Assembly (NCBI GenBank): GCA_014338405.1
Contig: JTDE01000164.1
Coordinates: 1 to 64,000 of the forward strand
DNA length: 64,000 nt
Direction: 5' to 3'
DNA from: Paragonimus skrjabini miyazakii
Lineage: Eukaryota > Platyhelminthes > Trematoda > Plagiorchiida > Troglotrematidae
The notes under the pieces were generated by a model. It made no database searches and was not told the DNA's origin. It saw only the letters and a list, made by a program, of their open reading frames with translations. Position numbers and translations under genes: made by a program. Numbering within the stretch: position 1 is the first letter of the stretch; each line of letters begins with the position of its first letter. Below, one piece after another: positions 38,067-49,607 of this stretch.

Positions 38067-38874
38067 GCCTGTTCCGCCTGAAATTCATCAAACACCAACA
38101 CCTTGTCGTCAGCGTAGTCCCAATCAGTCAACCTTCCGCCAGATGGGAGGTCCACACCACCATCATTCGCGTGCCACCGACAGTCCTCCAGTATTTCGTC
38201 TATGACGAAAGTGTACAAAAATTGCGACAGGGAACAGTCTTGACGGACGCTGCTCATGGTGCTGATACTGTCAGACAGCTCACCGTAAACCTAACGTGAG
38301 TTGAAGTATGAGAATAAAGTGCCGACAGTAAGTTCACCTGCTTGGTCGGTACGCCCTTGCGTTTAAGCGACTCTAAAAGTGTAGATCGATCCACCGAATA
38401 GAACGGACCTTTACAGTCGAGAAATACGGCAATTAATGGCCGGAGGTACACATGATGCTGCTCCAGAATTTGGCGACGGGTAAGAATGTGATCTATACAT
38501 CCCCGACCAGGACGAAACCCTCCCTGTTCTCCTCTATTGTTTAACTCTCAAACTGCAGTCTGTCGACGAAGTATAATGAATGCCACAACCTTTGAAGTAA
38601 CCGAGGTCAAACTAATCCCCTATGGTTTTTGCAAGAGCCTCGGCCTACTTCCTTGAATATGAGAACTATTATTCAGTGACCCCAGCACGGAGGAGTGGTC
38701 TCTGTCGTCCACACAAGTTGAAACAGCTGAATGAAGGCCGCTGCTAACGCCTCCTTTGAAAAGTCCAGGCTCGACAACATCTGGACCAGCAGCCTTATTA
38801 CGTTTGACAGCCGAGATGCAACTGCGAACCTCGGTCTTAGTGGGTCGTTTCAAGCCTACCGACCACAGCGTCAC
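37997..38874 (-). pseudogene. LINE reverse transcriptase palm, frameshifted
   Basis: Successive frames give the expected RT blocks. EVRSCISAVKRNKAAGPD is at 38874-38620. GGFRPGRGC and DHILTRRQILEQHH lie near 38530-38450. Motif A is LIAVFLDCKGPFYSVDRSTL (38451-38254; the family has AFDSVD, here FYSVD). Motif B is SSVRQDCSLSQFLY, degenerate from GVRQGCPLSP. Motif C is LTDWDYADDKVLVFDE (38257-37997) with the catalytic YADD intact. At least three frame changes separate the blocks, so no functional protein is possible. Confidence 0.9.
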
Positions 38875-38917
38875 ATCACAAGTTTGTAGCGGTAGCGCAA
38901 TAGAAGCATGAGGTCAG

Positions 38918-39703
38918 CTAAATTGACCCTGCGGCCAGAACGACTATAGCAGAGCCACGTGTCGACCGAAAGAGAGCGGCCAAATCTGAGTAAAACGCGT
39001 CTTTGACGCCGACGTCACTACAGTCAGTAGGAGCGTAAGCAGACACAATGAATAATTTTCTAAAAGTCTTGCGTCTAGAGCTGGCTTCAAAAGAATCTGC
39101 CCAGCTGACGGCACAAAGTCTACTGTTAACAGGAATCCAATCTATCAATGCGGCTGCGGCCGTCGTGCTAAGGACTATACCCACTCCAGCCTGACTCGTA
39201 ACGGCGGCTGTAGAGTAACCCGAAGTGTATAACCAGTATCGGATAGACAATGTGGGTGCTGTTAGTTCCATACGCTGACTACTGTCCTGGATTCTGGCTT
39301 TCGAAATACAGCAGACCTCGACGTGCAATGGGTCTAACGTTCGTGCAAGAGCGGTCTGTTGATCTATCTGTTTTAGAATGCGAACGTTGAAGGCACCCAT
39401 ATTAATTCGCATTCTAGGTCTAAGTGAGGAACGAGGGAGGCCTCTAACTGAATGGCAAGAGACGGAACTTACCGGCTCAGTGTTACCACGGTTAACTACA
39501 TCTGTTCTGGGACCTGTAGAGCAATTATCAGAAATGGAGGTCGGGATGGACCTAAGAACTAAATTTGATAGGACAGTGGGGGAGGGGTCAGCAGTAGCAT
39601 GTTTTCGCCTATTCACCCTGCTGTATGCAGCAGATAAGGCGACCCGGTTTATACTGCGAGACGGCCAATGCAGTATAGAATTACTGGTGTCGTGACTATT
39701 CAT
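38918..39703 (-). pseudogene. LINE leader plus AP-endonuclease domain, C-terminally truncated
   Basis: The 261-codon frame has a Ser/Thr/Pro-rich leader (about residues 1-95), then the nuclease start MGAFNVRILKQIDQQTALAR. CCISKARIQ follows (the family has SETR/E with a catalytic Glu, here Lys), then GVGIVLS, LIDWIPVNSRLCAVSW and LFIVSAYAPTDCSD. It breaks off at IVVLAAGSI, exactly where the family has V.GDFN. The Asp and Asn of that motif and the downstream SDH catalytic motif are absent. The next sequence on the strand is already RT, so an internal deletion of several hundred bases fused the two. Confidence 0.85.
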
Positions 39704-40100
39704 GGTTGTGCATGGGCTGAGATATCGCCAGGGCGCCCAGACCTAGCCAGGAGAACGATTAGGGTTTTCAACCGAAGCCTTTGGTTCAAAAGCCTGTACC
39801 AGAGCGGGTACGTTGTCCGGAAAAAGATGCCAGCCTTCCTCCAACCCCCAGCCTGGAGGATCAAGAGACTAGTTCGTCTGACCTTTACCTATTGGCCTGT
39901 CTGGTATGAGTGACTCTATCGGTGTGGGGGCCACACCGTCCAGTTTATCCCAATAGGTCATCGAGATGCGCAAACCGTCATACCGTGCCAAGGTCCAGTC
40001 TCGTTGTAGACGTTGAACGGCGTTTAGACGTGTCAGCACGCTTACTACGGTCAGCATGTCCGTGACGAGGTTAACCGACTGATCCTCCAACATGTGTCAA

Positions 40101-41299
40101 CTGCAGTCAATAGCGCATGTCTTTGCCAGTGCCAGAAATCAATCTTTAACCACGCGTCACCAACCGGCACAAATAAGACCGTTACAGTTTCTCATCGAGA
40201 CAATCGAGTCAATCTGTGTATCATTTACAAGCAAAGTTCGGAGCTTGCTTGCATACGATAAAGTAAAGTCTCCACCATAGTGGTCAAGACGCTAACCAAT
40301 ATGTGACTGCAGAGTGAATCACACGTTTGTATATGGTTCAACAAAATTCAAAAATCAGACTGTCCTCCAGCAGTATATGTCGTATTAACACGCCGATAAA
40401 GATTGTTTTTCAAAACAAACAAACAAATGTGACCTTATCTGCTTTACTTAACTTTCCTAGGTTTTATAAAAATTAATCGTTCACAAAATAATTGATGAAA
40501 TAACTGCTGCAATGTGGTACGGCCAACCAGTGCGCCGTGAATATTACCACATTGAGTATGACATGCATTTGTCATTTCAACTAAAAATTTCGGGTCATTG
40601 TGCAAGCCCAGTTCCTGATGGAAACTGTAGTATATTGGTACACAGGCTTCACAAAATCACTGAGTCTTTACAAATTTTGAATATCAATAAACACCACCGA
40701 TCTCATGTGAAACTAGGGTCAATATTGCAGGCGGGGTAATCCCAAACACTAAACTGACGAGAATGATTTCATGCTCCAGCTGCCCGTATCGTAATTGTAT
40801 TGTAATTGTATTGTAATTGAAATAGCTAGCTCATTGTCTTTTTGCAGGAATGCACTGTTACTGAAAGTGTTTGAGGTTCTGAACAAACCGCAGCGTTTAG
40901 ACTGCCTTCAAGTATTACAAATGTACTCATACTAAACGTTCAAATGGCCACCATGGAATCACCGGATATTTGTAATTGGCACGTCGAATAATCTGAAGTT
41001 TTGCCTTTCTGACAAAGTTTTCAAAAGTATTGTGATGCCGAAGGTCCATTCTCATCAATTTTGTTTCTAAACAATTAAACAACTAAGATGCCAGTCAGCA
41101 GTGCAAAGGAAAATGATTTCTGACACTGAGTTATGCTCAAGCAGTTCATGAAGACGGCAGGAAGACCCCTTTGCGAGATGCAAGCATTTCGTTTATTGTC
41201 ATCGGTCAGTTACTTTATGCATTAGGTTATACAGACTCAGAGTAGAAAGACAGTAAAATGAATGAACAGTGAAATGAATGAGTGCAACAAAGATGAGAT
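40101..41299. other. No supported gene; short tandem repeat at 40791
   Basis: An 11-base unit (GTAATTGTATT) is repeated about 2.7 times at 40791-40820. No domain or exon signal was seen elsewhere in the interval. Confidence 0.45.
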
Positions 41300-42265
41300 G
41301 AGCGGTTGCACTGTCAAGGGAACGAGACTGATTACGTCAGCACCTTCTGCAAACAAAGGATCGGTGCGCGACGTCTGGTTCACAACGCTTCGGAAGACGC
41401 TGAAGATTCGACCCCTTCTGCCAATGTATGCGTCAACGCAACTACAGGTGAACTGTTAGGTCACAAGAGAGGCAGAGATTTCTGAGGAAAAATGATCATA
41501 GTATTGGAGATTAATCCTGTGGGCGGAAAGTAACAAACGCAATTCCGCTGCGGGATAAATGCCGCCAGTCGCAGATTTTAACTGCCGACTTGCATCCACA
41601 GTACTGTGGTCTCTTGTGTTTGTAAGTTTGATGAGAACCTTCTTCTTCCGCGCTGACTTTGGATGAGGTTTGGACACTCGCTGCTTGCTATGAAGTTCAC
41701 CAAAATTTGGAGGGAAACCCATTTGCAAACTGAATATTCCTCGAAAGCTCACTTTCAAAATTAAAGTGATCGGCCGTGCAAACTTTCCATGCATGGTGAA
41801 GAAGCGTTCGCTCAAAGTCACGGTCGCAAGCCTCGGGCGCAAATGTAGAGAATTCCAAGTACTGTCTAATCCATGTGAATTTTCGATAAGTAGATCTGCT
41901 AAGCATACTGTCTAAGCGTCTAGAAATAAGAAGGTCTAAGTATGGTTGTGAGTTATCTAACTCTTGCTCCTGGGTGACAGAAAAATTAGGTGAATAGTGT
42001 TGAACTGAAGTTTAAGAAAACAGCAAACAGTAGAGTGCTATTGACACACCGTTTATAAAACAAGTATTGGTCAACACAATCAAATAGTCAATCTTCGATC
42101 ACTCCCAAAAAAATATCAGCCAGAATTTGAACTAGCGGACTGCCCGTTGCTAGACTTGCTTATAAGGATATCCGTCTAACTTAAATCGAACAGTTTCTGT
42201 CCATATAAAAATTAGTTTTCCAAGGTAATCGATGGAAATAGACGAAGTATCATGAAGCAAACGAA
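41300..42265 (-). mobile_element. PLE-D: Penelope-like element, RT C-terminal half plus GIY-YIG start
   Basis: On the minus strand from about 42265, SIDYLGKLIFIWTETVRFKL leads to YPYKQ and then, after a 2-base frame slip, LATGSPLVQILADIFLGVIE (about 42155-42090), the RT motif B block G.PLGP.LADIF. Further on, MLSRSTYRKFTWIRQYLEFS (41906 on) matches the VYRK.TWT.QYL.F.S.VP block after the RT. PAAELRLLLSAHRINLQYYD lies in the linker. Finally CSCVDAYIGRRGRI (about 41448-41405) is the CxC..YIGR signature of the GIY-YIG nuclease. Motif C (YVDD) is not readable. Multiple frameshifts; a pseudogene. Confidence 0.75.
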
Positions 42266-43399
42266 AGCTACATGAATAAGCAACCGTTTCATGTCACGGA
42301 ACGTTTATGAGTGAATAGTCACCGTTAACTGAGGACATGTCTTATGCGAAACTCACCGAAGTATCTTCGAAACTATCACAGGACTCCCTCATAGAACGGA
42401 AGCTGAGGGTAATGTAAAAAATGTAAGAGGCTGAACTAGCCATCTGGTGAAATTATGGTCTGTTGACTCATCCATGGTTAGGACAAACCTCAGGATAACA
42501 GCAGTTTTGTGTGATTCGGATGGTACTCAAGTTCTTGATGGACAGGTCCCGATCGGCTTTAGTTGTTTATAATATCAATGTGGACAGTCATGCAGTAAAA
42601 AATCTACAACCCCCGGAGACCTTATTTATCTGTCAGAATGTTAGATGTTAACTTAGGGTAAACTTCGAACATCCGTTTATCAGACAAAACAATGCACATT
42701 TCCACTATATAATCAAGTTTATTTCAAACTGCTATGTTTCCAGAAAAACCAAGTCTTCCACCTGTCTGAGTTGTTTGATGGCCTCATTACGTTCAGGCAT
42801 TTATGTCGATAACATAAGGTGATGTGCCTGCCGTTAGTTCTGTTTTAGTTTAACTGTCTATAACCGGTTAATGTCAATCGCAAACTACTCACTGATGCAT
42901 CAACCTCCAAGCATCTGTTTGTGCACTGAAGCCCATTCAATCGTATTTGGGGCCAATACATTCAGTCCAAATTAGCATCGATTTCTCTGGAATTTTAGTT
43001 CTCTTGTTCAAGTCGTCTGAATTAGCCCTGTGGTTGCCTCCAACTGTGCGTGACTGCCTGTTGAGACCTGTGTAAAATGTTGATAATATCTGTTATATTT
43101 GTTCGTGTCTGTTGGGTTGGTCACACAAACGTATGCAAAATTATTGAATATTCACAATTTTATTAGTGAGTTTGTCACACGGGGAAAAAGTAGTGTTATA
43201 TTCTGTCTGGGATGGAAGGTGGCGTCCTGGATCGGTTGAGCTGGACCACTGTCACAAATAAACACGTATACATTCGAAACTAAAATCGCGTTAAAATTCC
43301 CAGCGTAGTCATGAAAAATACTGTGTAGCGAACAAGGTCGTTTGGATTCAAAGGTGCAGTTTGGGAACTTGTACGCATAGTTGTCTGATCTCGATCCCA
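42266..43399. other. 1.1 kb between two divergent PLEs, no supported gene
   Basis: GIYVDNIR near 42800 (+) faintly recalls an RT motif C, but without the neighbouring blocks, so it is not claimed. Nothing else is visible. Confidence 0.4.
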
Positions 43400-43962
43400 C
43401 CTCGACCATATATGTGGAGCAACTAAAATCTACGTCAGTGAATACTTGTCATCAGTACTTACGATGTAGTCCGGCCTCAAAACAAATTCTCACGACAGAA
43501 CATCTCTTAGCGGTACAGAACTTGAGAAGAAATGAAAACCTTTTAATCTCCAAGTCAGTTAAAGGGGCCGGTATTGTGTTGTCTAACAAAACAGAGTATA
43601 TTACCAAAATATGCATCACATTAGAAGATCAGATCAAATTTCAGAAAATGTAGAATGAAAAAGACAAAACCCCTCAGGTTGAGAAAGCAATATCGAAATC
43701 CCTATGATGTTTAAAACAGAGTGGAATTATCAATTCAGCTACATTTGAAAGAATTCGCCCCAACAGAACCACGATTCCGAAGCTAAACAGGCTACCTAAA
43801 ATTTACAAAGTTGGGGTACCACTCAAACCAATTTTGGACATGTGGAACCCTCCATACCACTTTCTGGCTGAGTGGTTGTCACAAATACTTTCAAAACACA
43901 GCGCACGCGATTACTTTGATTTTGTGAAGGCAATTAAATAAACCAATTTAACGGGGCAATCA

Positions 43963-44450
43963 ATGTTTTTCCTCGACGTCACGTCCTTGTTTACCAACGT
44001 TCCAATAACGAGGACGATAGATTACTTATTTGATCATACCGAGCATAGTGACATGGATATTCGGATACCATCGGTCGATCTCAAGCAACTATTGTGTACC
44101 TGTGTACCTACAACGTACAGTTCAAATTCAATGAAGGAATTTATTGACAACAAGACGGTGTCGCAGTGGGATCACCGTTGGGACTACTGTTCGCTGATAT
44201 TTTCATGACGAAATTGGGAAACAAATAACTGAGCTTAGCAATAGGTCAGCGCAATTTTTATAAGAGGTATGTTGATGCCATCCTTTGTGTCCCCTGTAAT
44301 AGTGTAAATCCGACTGACATCGTAGCCACATTTAAACCCGCACACCGAAATTTGACATTTTCGTTGAAGACCAAAATGAATAACCATTTGGGCTTTTTGG
44401 ATGTGCGTTTACTTCGCTGCAATGCAGCGCGGTATACACAGAAATGATAT
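43963..44450 (+). pseudogene. PLE-E reverse transcriptase palm
   Basis: Motif A is FLDVTSLFTNVPITRTIDYL in one frame. In the next frame, CTYNVQFKFNEGIY, a TGA (44145-44147) and QQDGVAVGSPLGLLFADIFM give motif B. Motif C is FYKRYVDAILCVP (YVDA at 44268-44279, replacing catalytic YVDD and losing the second Asp). NNHLGFLDVRLLR then matches the LPFLDV block. In the family this domain copies element RNA from a free 3' end. Confidence 0.85.
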
Positions 44451-44729
44451 TTGGAATGGTCAGTATATCCAACTCAATAGTTTTGTGCCGCTTGCCTTAA
44501 AAAGAAACCTAACTGTTTGGTGGACAGACCCGCAAGAATTTGCACAGATGACACAATTACTGAAGAACTGGCTTTCATACGTATAATATTCATGCAAAAT
44601 GGATACCCGGAAAGATTCATAGGCAGAGCCATGCAAAAGCGGGTTGAAATAGACTAGCCACACGTAGTAGAAAAGAAAACCGTACACAACAGATTTCTTT
44701 TCAAGGGCGATACGTTAGCTGAAACTATC

Positions 44730-45242
44730 ATGCGTAGGCTCACAAACAGAATTAATGCGACATTTTACGCCGTTAAGTTACGTGTTCACTTTACGTCCAG
44801 TCCGGTTCTATGCCTACGCCTAAAAGTGCCTAAAGTGCCTGTTTCTGCAGCCTCATATTGTGTATATTCATTCACTAGTTCCAGTGGAACCAGTTATGTT
44901 GGCCGCACAACCAGACGCCTATCTGAATGGGTTCTGGAACAAAACCCAGCTCTTCTCAACAGTGGGATAACGAAATCTGTTAACAGTGCCATACAATCGC
45001 ACCTGGTGGACTCCAATCATTCTGTTAATGTGACGGATGCATCTCGCCTAATCTACCGAATTAAAGCCACCCAGTTGAGGTCAGTGAGATGTAGGATTCT
45101 GTCCACAGCAGAAGTTATTGGAATTCGCTTCTACAACCCACTCCTGTGCGTCCCAAAACGTTTTGTTCAGACTTTGGTTCTGCCTTGGCCATCCCCCCAC
45201 CCTGCTGTCCTGTCAAGAACCACAGTTCAAGTGGGTACTTGA
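44730..45242 (+). pseudogene. PLE-E linker and GIY-YIG endonuclease domain
   Basis: The 170-codon frame is open throughout. Residues about 20-45 are the linker (RVHFTSSPVLCLRLK). The nuclease starts YCVYSFTSSSGTSYVGRT, then TRRLSEWVLEQNPALLNSG, SAIQSHLVDSNHSVN, and ends FYNPLLCVPKRFVQTLVLPW. The YVG tyrosine and the RT.R.L arginines remain. The second Cys of the family's CxC is Ser, and the His of EH is changed (LEQNP). This is the longest clean PLE frame in the window. Confidence 0.85.
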
Positions 45243-45340
45243 TGCAATGTGACACTGAATTGACTGACCTCATTAACCACCCGTTCCATGTTTACCCCCT
45301 TCATGATTCCCATGTAAAATGTGATATAAATGTGATGTAT

Positions 45341-45380
45341 TTAGCCTGATGATGAATCACTGAAAACGAGCTTGTTTGCT
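45341..45380 (+). ncRNA. degenerate hammerhead-ribozyme-like core at PLE-E 3' end
   Basis: TAGCCTGATGA followed after nine bases by GAAAAC repeats the arrangement at 3834-3858, and the flanks share TTGTT-containing sequence. CTGATGA and GAAA are hammerhead core boxes. The nine bases between them do not pair well, and no stem I or III was established, so a catalytic role is doubtful in this copy. Confidence 0.4.
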
Positions 45381-45390
45381 ACACAGTATT

Positions 45391-46341
45391 TTTCATATTC
45401 GAAACTATTTGCAATTTGTTTGTCATAGTTTGGGAATCATGTTGTACACTTTACTGTAATCACCTTATTAAAAGGCTTGTACAATTTTCTGGCAAGCAGC
45501 ATAAAAAGTGTCTATAAAGTGTATTAATTTTGTCTGCAGCAGTCGTACATTTAAATCGATCCATGGCGTCTTCAGTCTCGATGTCATCTTACAGACAACG
45601 AGAAACATGGCAGTTTGGAACAAAATTTGGTTTACCCTCATGACACATAAATGCACATTTGTGAAATCGTGACTGTGTATTAAATGAATCTGCATTGCTT
45701 TGGTATATAACGCAGCTGAACGGTATTGTTCAATAGTTATTTCAATAAATAACTGACAGAGTCAATAGTAGAGGTGGGTATCATTGTATTTTCAGCAGAT
45801 TCTGCCGGTTTGGAGTAAGGTGACTGTTTACATGTTCGGCAAATTTACTAAAATAACACGTGTACCTACGATAGATGAATTAGGGTTTCAATATCTATAA
45901 ACTCGATTTATGGTAGAACCAACGTTCTTCAAGGTTTTGAAATTATTTCATTATTGGACATTATGGTCAAGTCGCTTACGTTGAAAATGTTATCGACTAT
46001 TTTATTCAAACGCGTGTATATCCTAAGCTTTGGAATAAATCGGAGTTCTAAGATTGGAGGAAACACAGCAAGCCAGTCGATTTGTTGCCTGGAGAATTTC
46101 CCCGTATTTTAACAAAAGCGTATTACAACAACAACAACCTGCTCAAACGGGATTGGTGAAACGAGCAAACAAGAAAACACATCCAGAATAAAGGACCTTG
46201 ACTAGTCAGCGTCACACTGGAGGTGGGTTGCTGCCAGAAGAAAATAACAACATCAAAGCGGCAAAAACATTTTCAACTGTTATTTTTGTACAATATTTTG
46301 GAGGCATTGGTCATGAAACCTTGAGGTCCAGTTGTCAACAA
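45391..46341. other. AT-rich stretch with no supported gene
   Basis: Only chance-length frames occur here, plus a short ACA repeat near 46130. Confidence 0.5.
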
Positions 46342-46507
46342 TCAACGGTCATTCGAGGATGACGACTGCTTTTGCACTGGTCCTGTTGAACGAGCAGCTT
46401 GTGACCACACAATCTCAGGATTAACACAAGCTGCAACATGTTTGACTGGTCTACTGTACAACAGTTGTTCCCCGCTGTCGGTGTAAGTTGCCTGGTACCC
46501 GCATAAC
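46342..46507 (-). CDS. weak candidate terminal exon, unknown protein
   Basis: Reading leftward from about 46507, one frame gives CGYQATYTDSGEQLLYS, then ACVNPEIVWSQAARSTG and a Ser-rich end before TGA (46342-46344). Composition is protein-like and the strand agrees with the GDNF-receptor-like exons at 49.4-49.7 kb, so it could be a 3' exon of that gene. The acceptor near 46507 is poor. A longer frame (46712-46335) overlaps it in another phase and is about equally likely by length alone. Confidence 0.25.
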
Positions 46508-49402
46508 TTGTTAATATATATTGTTGAGGTAGACGTACAAACATAAGCTCACTTTCTTTCAAGTGATTAACTTCCGACATGTAGAAGAAAACGTCGCAGC
46601 AGTCATCAAGTAGAACGATCGGTGGGCTAATGATCGTAATCGTCCAATACGTTATTTCAATAGGTGAATAATTCACACGAGTTAACTGTATTGTGATGCT
46701 TATACTGTGCACAGTTTCACTTACTCCTAATGAAAAATGATTTAGAGTTGATTTGCGTTTTGATTGCCTCCTCTACTGCAAAACCTGTGGCCAGTTTTGA
46801 AGATAGTCCGGGAAGCGTGGTTTCGTTTCAAGACGATGAGAACGTGTTGGATGCAATGAGGCACTTGCTGTTTAATCGGAATGAACTTGTTACAGACAAC
46901 TTCTGAACGAATCACATATAGTGCTTCTGTTAACATACTTCTTGATAGTATCGTCTGACTGTGGCATCATTGAGATATCCGGAAAACTGTAGGTTGTTAG
47001 GTTACTTGTTGAACTGAGTATGACTTGTTTGAAAAGGAAAAGATAGAACGTCAAATGTACACCCTTGCAGTCATTTTTGTATGTGGTAATTGTGAATAAA
47101 ACATTTGAATACAGACGACGAGTCATCTATTCTGATACAACCTGTACATCCTTCTAAACGTGGTCTATAAATATTCCTGAAAATACAGAACCAGGTACAC
47201 TCCTTCATACTGAGCCATCTATCTACCGGCGACCTTCTCATGTGAACGAAGTTGGAAGTAAACAGTTCACAAGAAACCAACAAGCCTAGTTCTCTAGAAG
47301 GAAAACAAATTTATGACTTTTCTAGCTACCTATTAAATAATTATTTTCATCGTCTGCTTGAAATGAACGACTGTGCAAAGATAATCGACATGCCACGTCA
47401 TCAACCAATGTTTTCTGATACTTGCTTCTTCCAGCGGGTTTCTGTGTCGGGTTCAACCCGTTACATTGAACGAGTGATTGCCTTACAATATTTGCTAGCC
47501 GTAAAATCCGACAGAAAAATGACGGTGCAAACGTTTGTGAATTAATAGATTCACTATAGTTCCAGATATGTTACAGTTTTACCAAAATATTTCGTGAGTT
47601 GCCAGAGTACACCTGTCATGAAGCACTGTTTGTGTACCTGACTGTTCTGATGGTTAGCAACGACGTCCATGAAACACGTACTAATGTACACTTTCATTTA
47701 ACGATCACAAACACGTCCTTTGAAAAATTCTTTCGGTAAATCTAGATTGCCGCATTGTCATTACCAAGCCAACTTGCTTTCATATGTTTAATCATTCCGA
47801 CGGTCCACCAATCACGAGTTCACTTTTTGATGCGAACATGTAACCTAGCAACACTGCCGCCAACATTAACACTTGCATTTGATTGTGCGGTTTATTTTGT
47901 CTACGCTGCTGAACAACGTTTTCTTCGGAAATTGAATGAAAGAATCATGTAGCACATTCATTCATTCATATATATTTTGCAGTATTGCCTAGCAGGTTGA
48001 AATAATTCCAGACTGTCGGTGTACATCTGAATCTGTTTCATGGAACCGATATTAGTAACGAATTACTATTGGCTGGTTTGTTTAACCACAGTGGGCGATG
48101 AGCATTGTCCTATTTGAAATAAAGGCGATAAACTTAGTTACGTAGCCCACGTTAAACACTGTCGAAAAGCAGTTTTGCTGATACGGTCTATACTACTTGG
48201 TGAATAAGCCGGGCTGTGAAGTGGGTTCACTGGCATGAGTTGAGGCTATTTCCAAGACCCTTAAACAAGTATCGCTTTTCAGTACTTTTCATCCATTACT
48301 GGTTTATTTGTAAGTATCCGGATTACTCAAATCGTTACAAGTATGACAGTAGGCAAAATGCAACCCTATTAACATTACATGTTGTAGGCATAACGAAGGC
48401 CACAATATTCTCAACGGTCATGTGACTGTGCCACTATTTGTTGTATCTACTGTGTGCCTCAGGTCCTCCCCGAGAATTCCGATGACATTTCTAGGCTAGT
48501 ATTGCAAAGTGTACAAACGAACTAAACTGCAAGGTCTGGATGTACACGTAAGAACAGAAAATAAGTGTAAGATTTTCATTATCGAATGTGTTTTCACATT
48601 TGTTGTTTTAAGTATCAACCGATTATAGCTGGAGGATCTCAGTAAGTCATCAAGCTAACACCGGTGTTTTTAATTTTAGACCGGTAATTTCGATTGACTT
48701 GTGAATAACCATTCCTATCTGACATGTGATTTATGACCATCTAAAAAATGGCATCATTCAAGCACGATAAGATTGCAGTAATCGATCCGATAGTTTATAA
48801 ACGGTCTCGAGTTACATGAAATCCCACGCAGAAGGAACAACTGAGACTTGCAACAGCTGTACGGATGGATAAAGAGGCTAGCTTACTGACGTAGATCGTT
48901 GTTAAAATGTTATGAACGACAAAACCTGTTAAAACTATTCAGTTTGCTCTATACCACAGCGAGTAGCCCACTGTGTTATTTTCCAAAGTACAACTAGGCA
49001 TTCGCATGTGTCTTATGTTAGTCGACAGCGATAATGATGAAATTTCTCAGTAAGTAGACTTGAAAATTGAGTGTGCCAGTGAATGCTAGTTACTAGAATG
49101 TACCTACTTGTTGGCAGATATTCGCAGATGGTACGTTGTAACGAATATAGCATCATTTTAAAACTACCGTTATTGTTGTTGCGTATTTCTATTGCACTAA
49201 ACAAAAGCATTTTTTATTATGAAATCCATTACTTGAACTACCTTACTCCCCGGACGATTTACCCTAACCAGAAATCTTCAGCAGTGGATAGCAAGCCGTT
49301 CTGGTTTAGAAAAACATTACAGTGAAAAATGTTCTATTGGCCTGTCCATTTATCACTATGGCAGATGCTTTCTGAACGTTGAACATATAATTCTACTCTT
49401 AC
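46508..49402. other. AT-rich stretch with no supported gene
   Basis: If the exons on either side belong to one minus-strand gene, this would be intron. Frames such as 47252-47545 (+) have no support. Confidence 0.4.
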
Positions 49403-49514
49403 ACAACAAGCTGCAGGTTTGGATAATCTCTCTCAACACAGACCTCACTAATGTAAGTTGCTGCGCTACGAATAGCATTACATTCCCAATCGGGATAGGG
49501 TGGACTGTGGGGAG
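49403..49514 (-). CDS. exon of a GDNF-receptor/GAS1-like gene (second of two seen)
   Basis: The acceptor is excellent (TTCCCCTGTCTTCTACAG, ending at 49515), and the donor GTAAGA follows at 49402. The exon is 112 bases, entering in phase 1 and leaving in phase 2. It reads PHSPPYPDWECNAIRS, then a Cys 14 residues on (ISEVC). In GDNF/GAS1 domains the corresponding part is PxC..L...C....C. The frame could instead run two codons further to a TAA at 49399-49401, making this the last exon. It joins in frame to the exon at 49608-49742 across a 93-base intron. Confidence 0.5.
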
Positions 49515-49607
49515 CTGTAGAAGACAGGGGAATGCTTGATAGATGTTTCAGACACAGAAGTATATAATGAATCGAGATGATAATGGGCAAAATTCCTGGT
49601 TACTTAC

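Larger units (their letters stand above)
37270..40100 (-). mobile_element. internally deleted RTE-like non-LTR retrotransposon (LINE)
   Basis: The minus strand carries, in 5' to 3' order, a leader frame (40093-39869), an AP-type endonuclease (39703-38918), reverse transcriptase blocks (38874-37997), the thumb and post-RT region, and a C-terminal region to about 37276. Such elements nick target DNA with the endonuclease and copy their RNA from the nick. This copy lost the C-terminal half of the endonuclease and the RT N-terminus, and is broken by several frameshifts and stops. The C-terminal RWL.HVLR.P..RLP.RA..A...DWRK.RGG block and EN-RT order fit RTE-like trematode LINEs. A CR1-like assignment cannot be excluded by eye. 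Confidence 0.9.
43400..45390 (+). mobile_element. PLE-E: near-full-length Penelope-like element, inactivated
   Basis: This copy preserves the whole order of a PLE protein across frames: an N-terminal block with LAVQNLRRNENLLISKS (43381-43653), RLPKIYKVGVPLKPIL (about 43790-43840), RT motif A FLDVTSLFTNVP (43963 on), motif B and C, the linker, the GIY-YIG domain and a conserved tail. A TGA interrupts motif B, motif C reads YVDA, and several frameshifts occur, so it cannot encode an enzyme. The tail ends with a hammerhead-like core at 45346-45365. It is oriented away from PLE-D, the two 5' ends facing each other over about 1.1 kb. Confidence 0.9.

Noticed and set aside
39378..39695. 105-codon plus-strand frame, and the plus-strand frame at 38008-38205
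   Set aside because: These are antisense shadows of the RTE-like endonuclease and RT, which carry clear motifs on the minus strand.
42790..42830. GIYVDNIR resembling RT motif C between PLE-D and PLE-E
   Set aside because: No motif A, B or downstream blocks at the expected distances; a single short match is not enough.
46335..46712. 125-codon minus-strand frame
   Set aside because: No family signal. A shorter, differently phased frame inside it (46342-46507) reads more like protein, so neither is firm.
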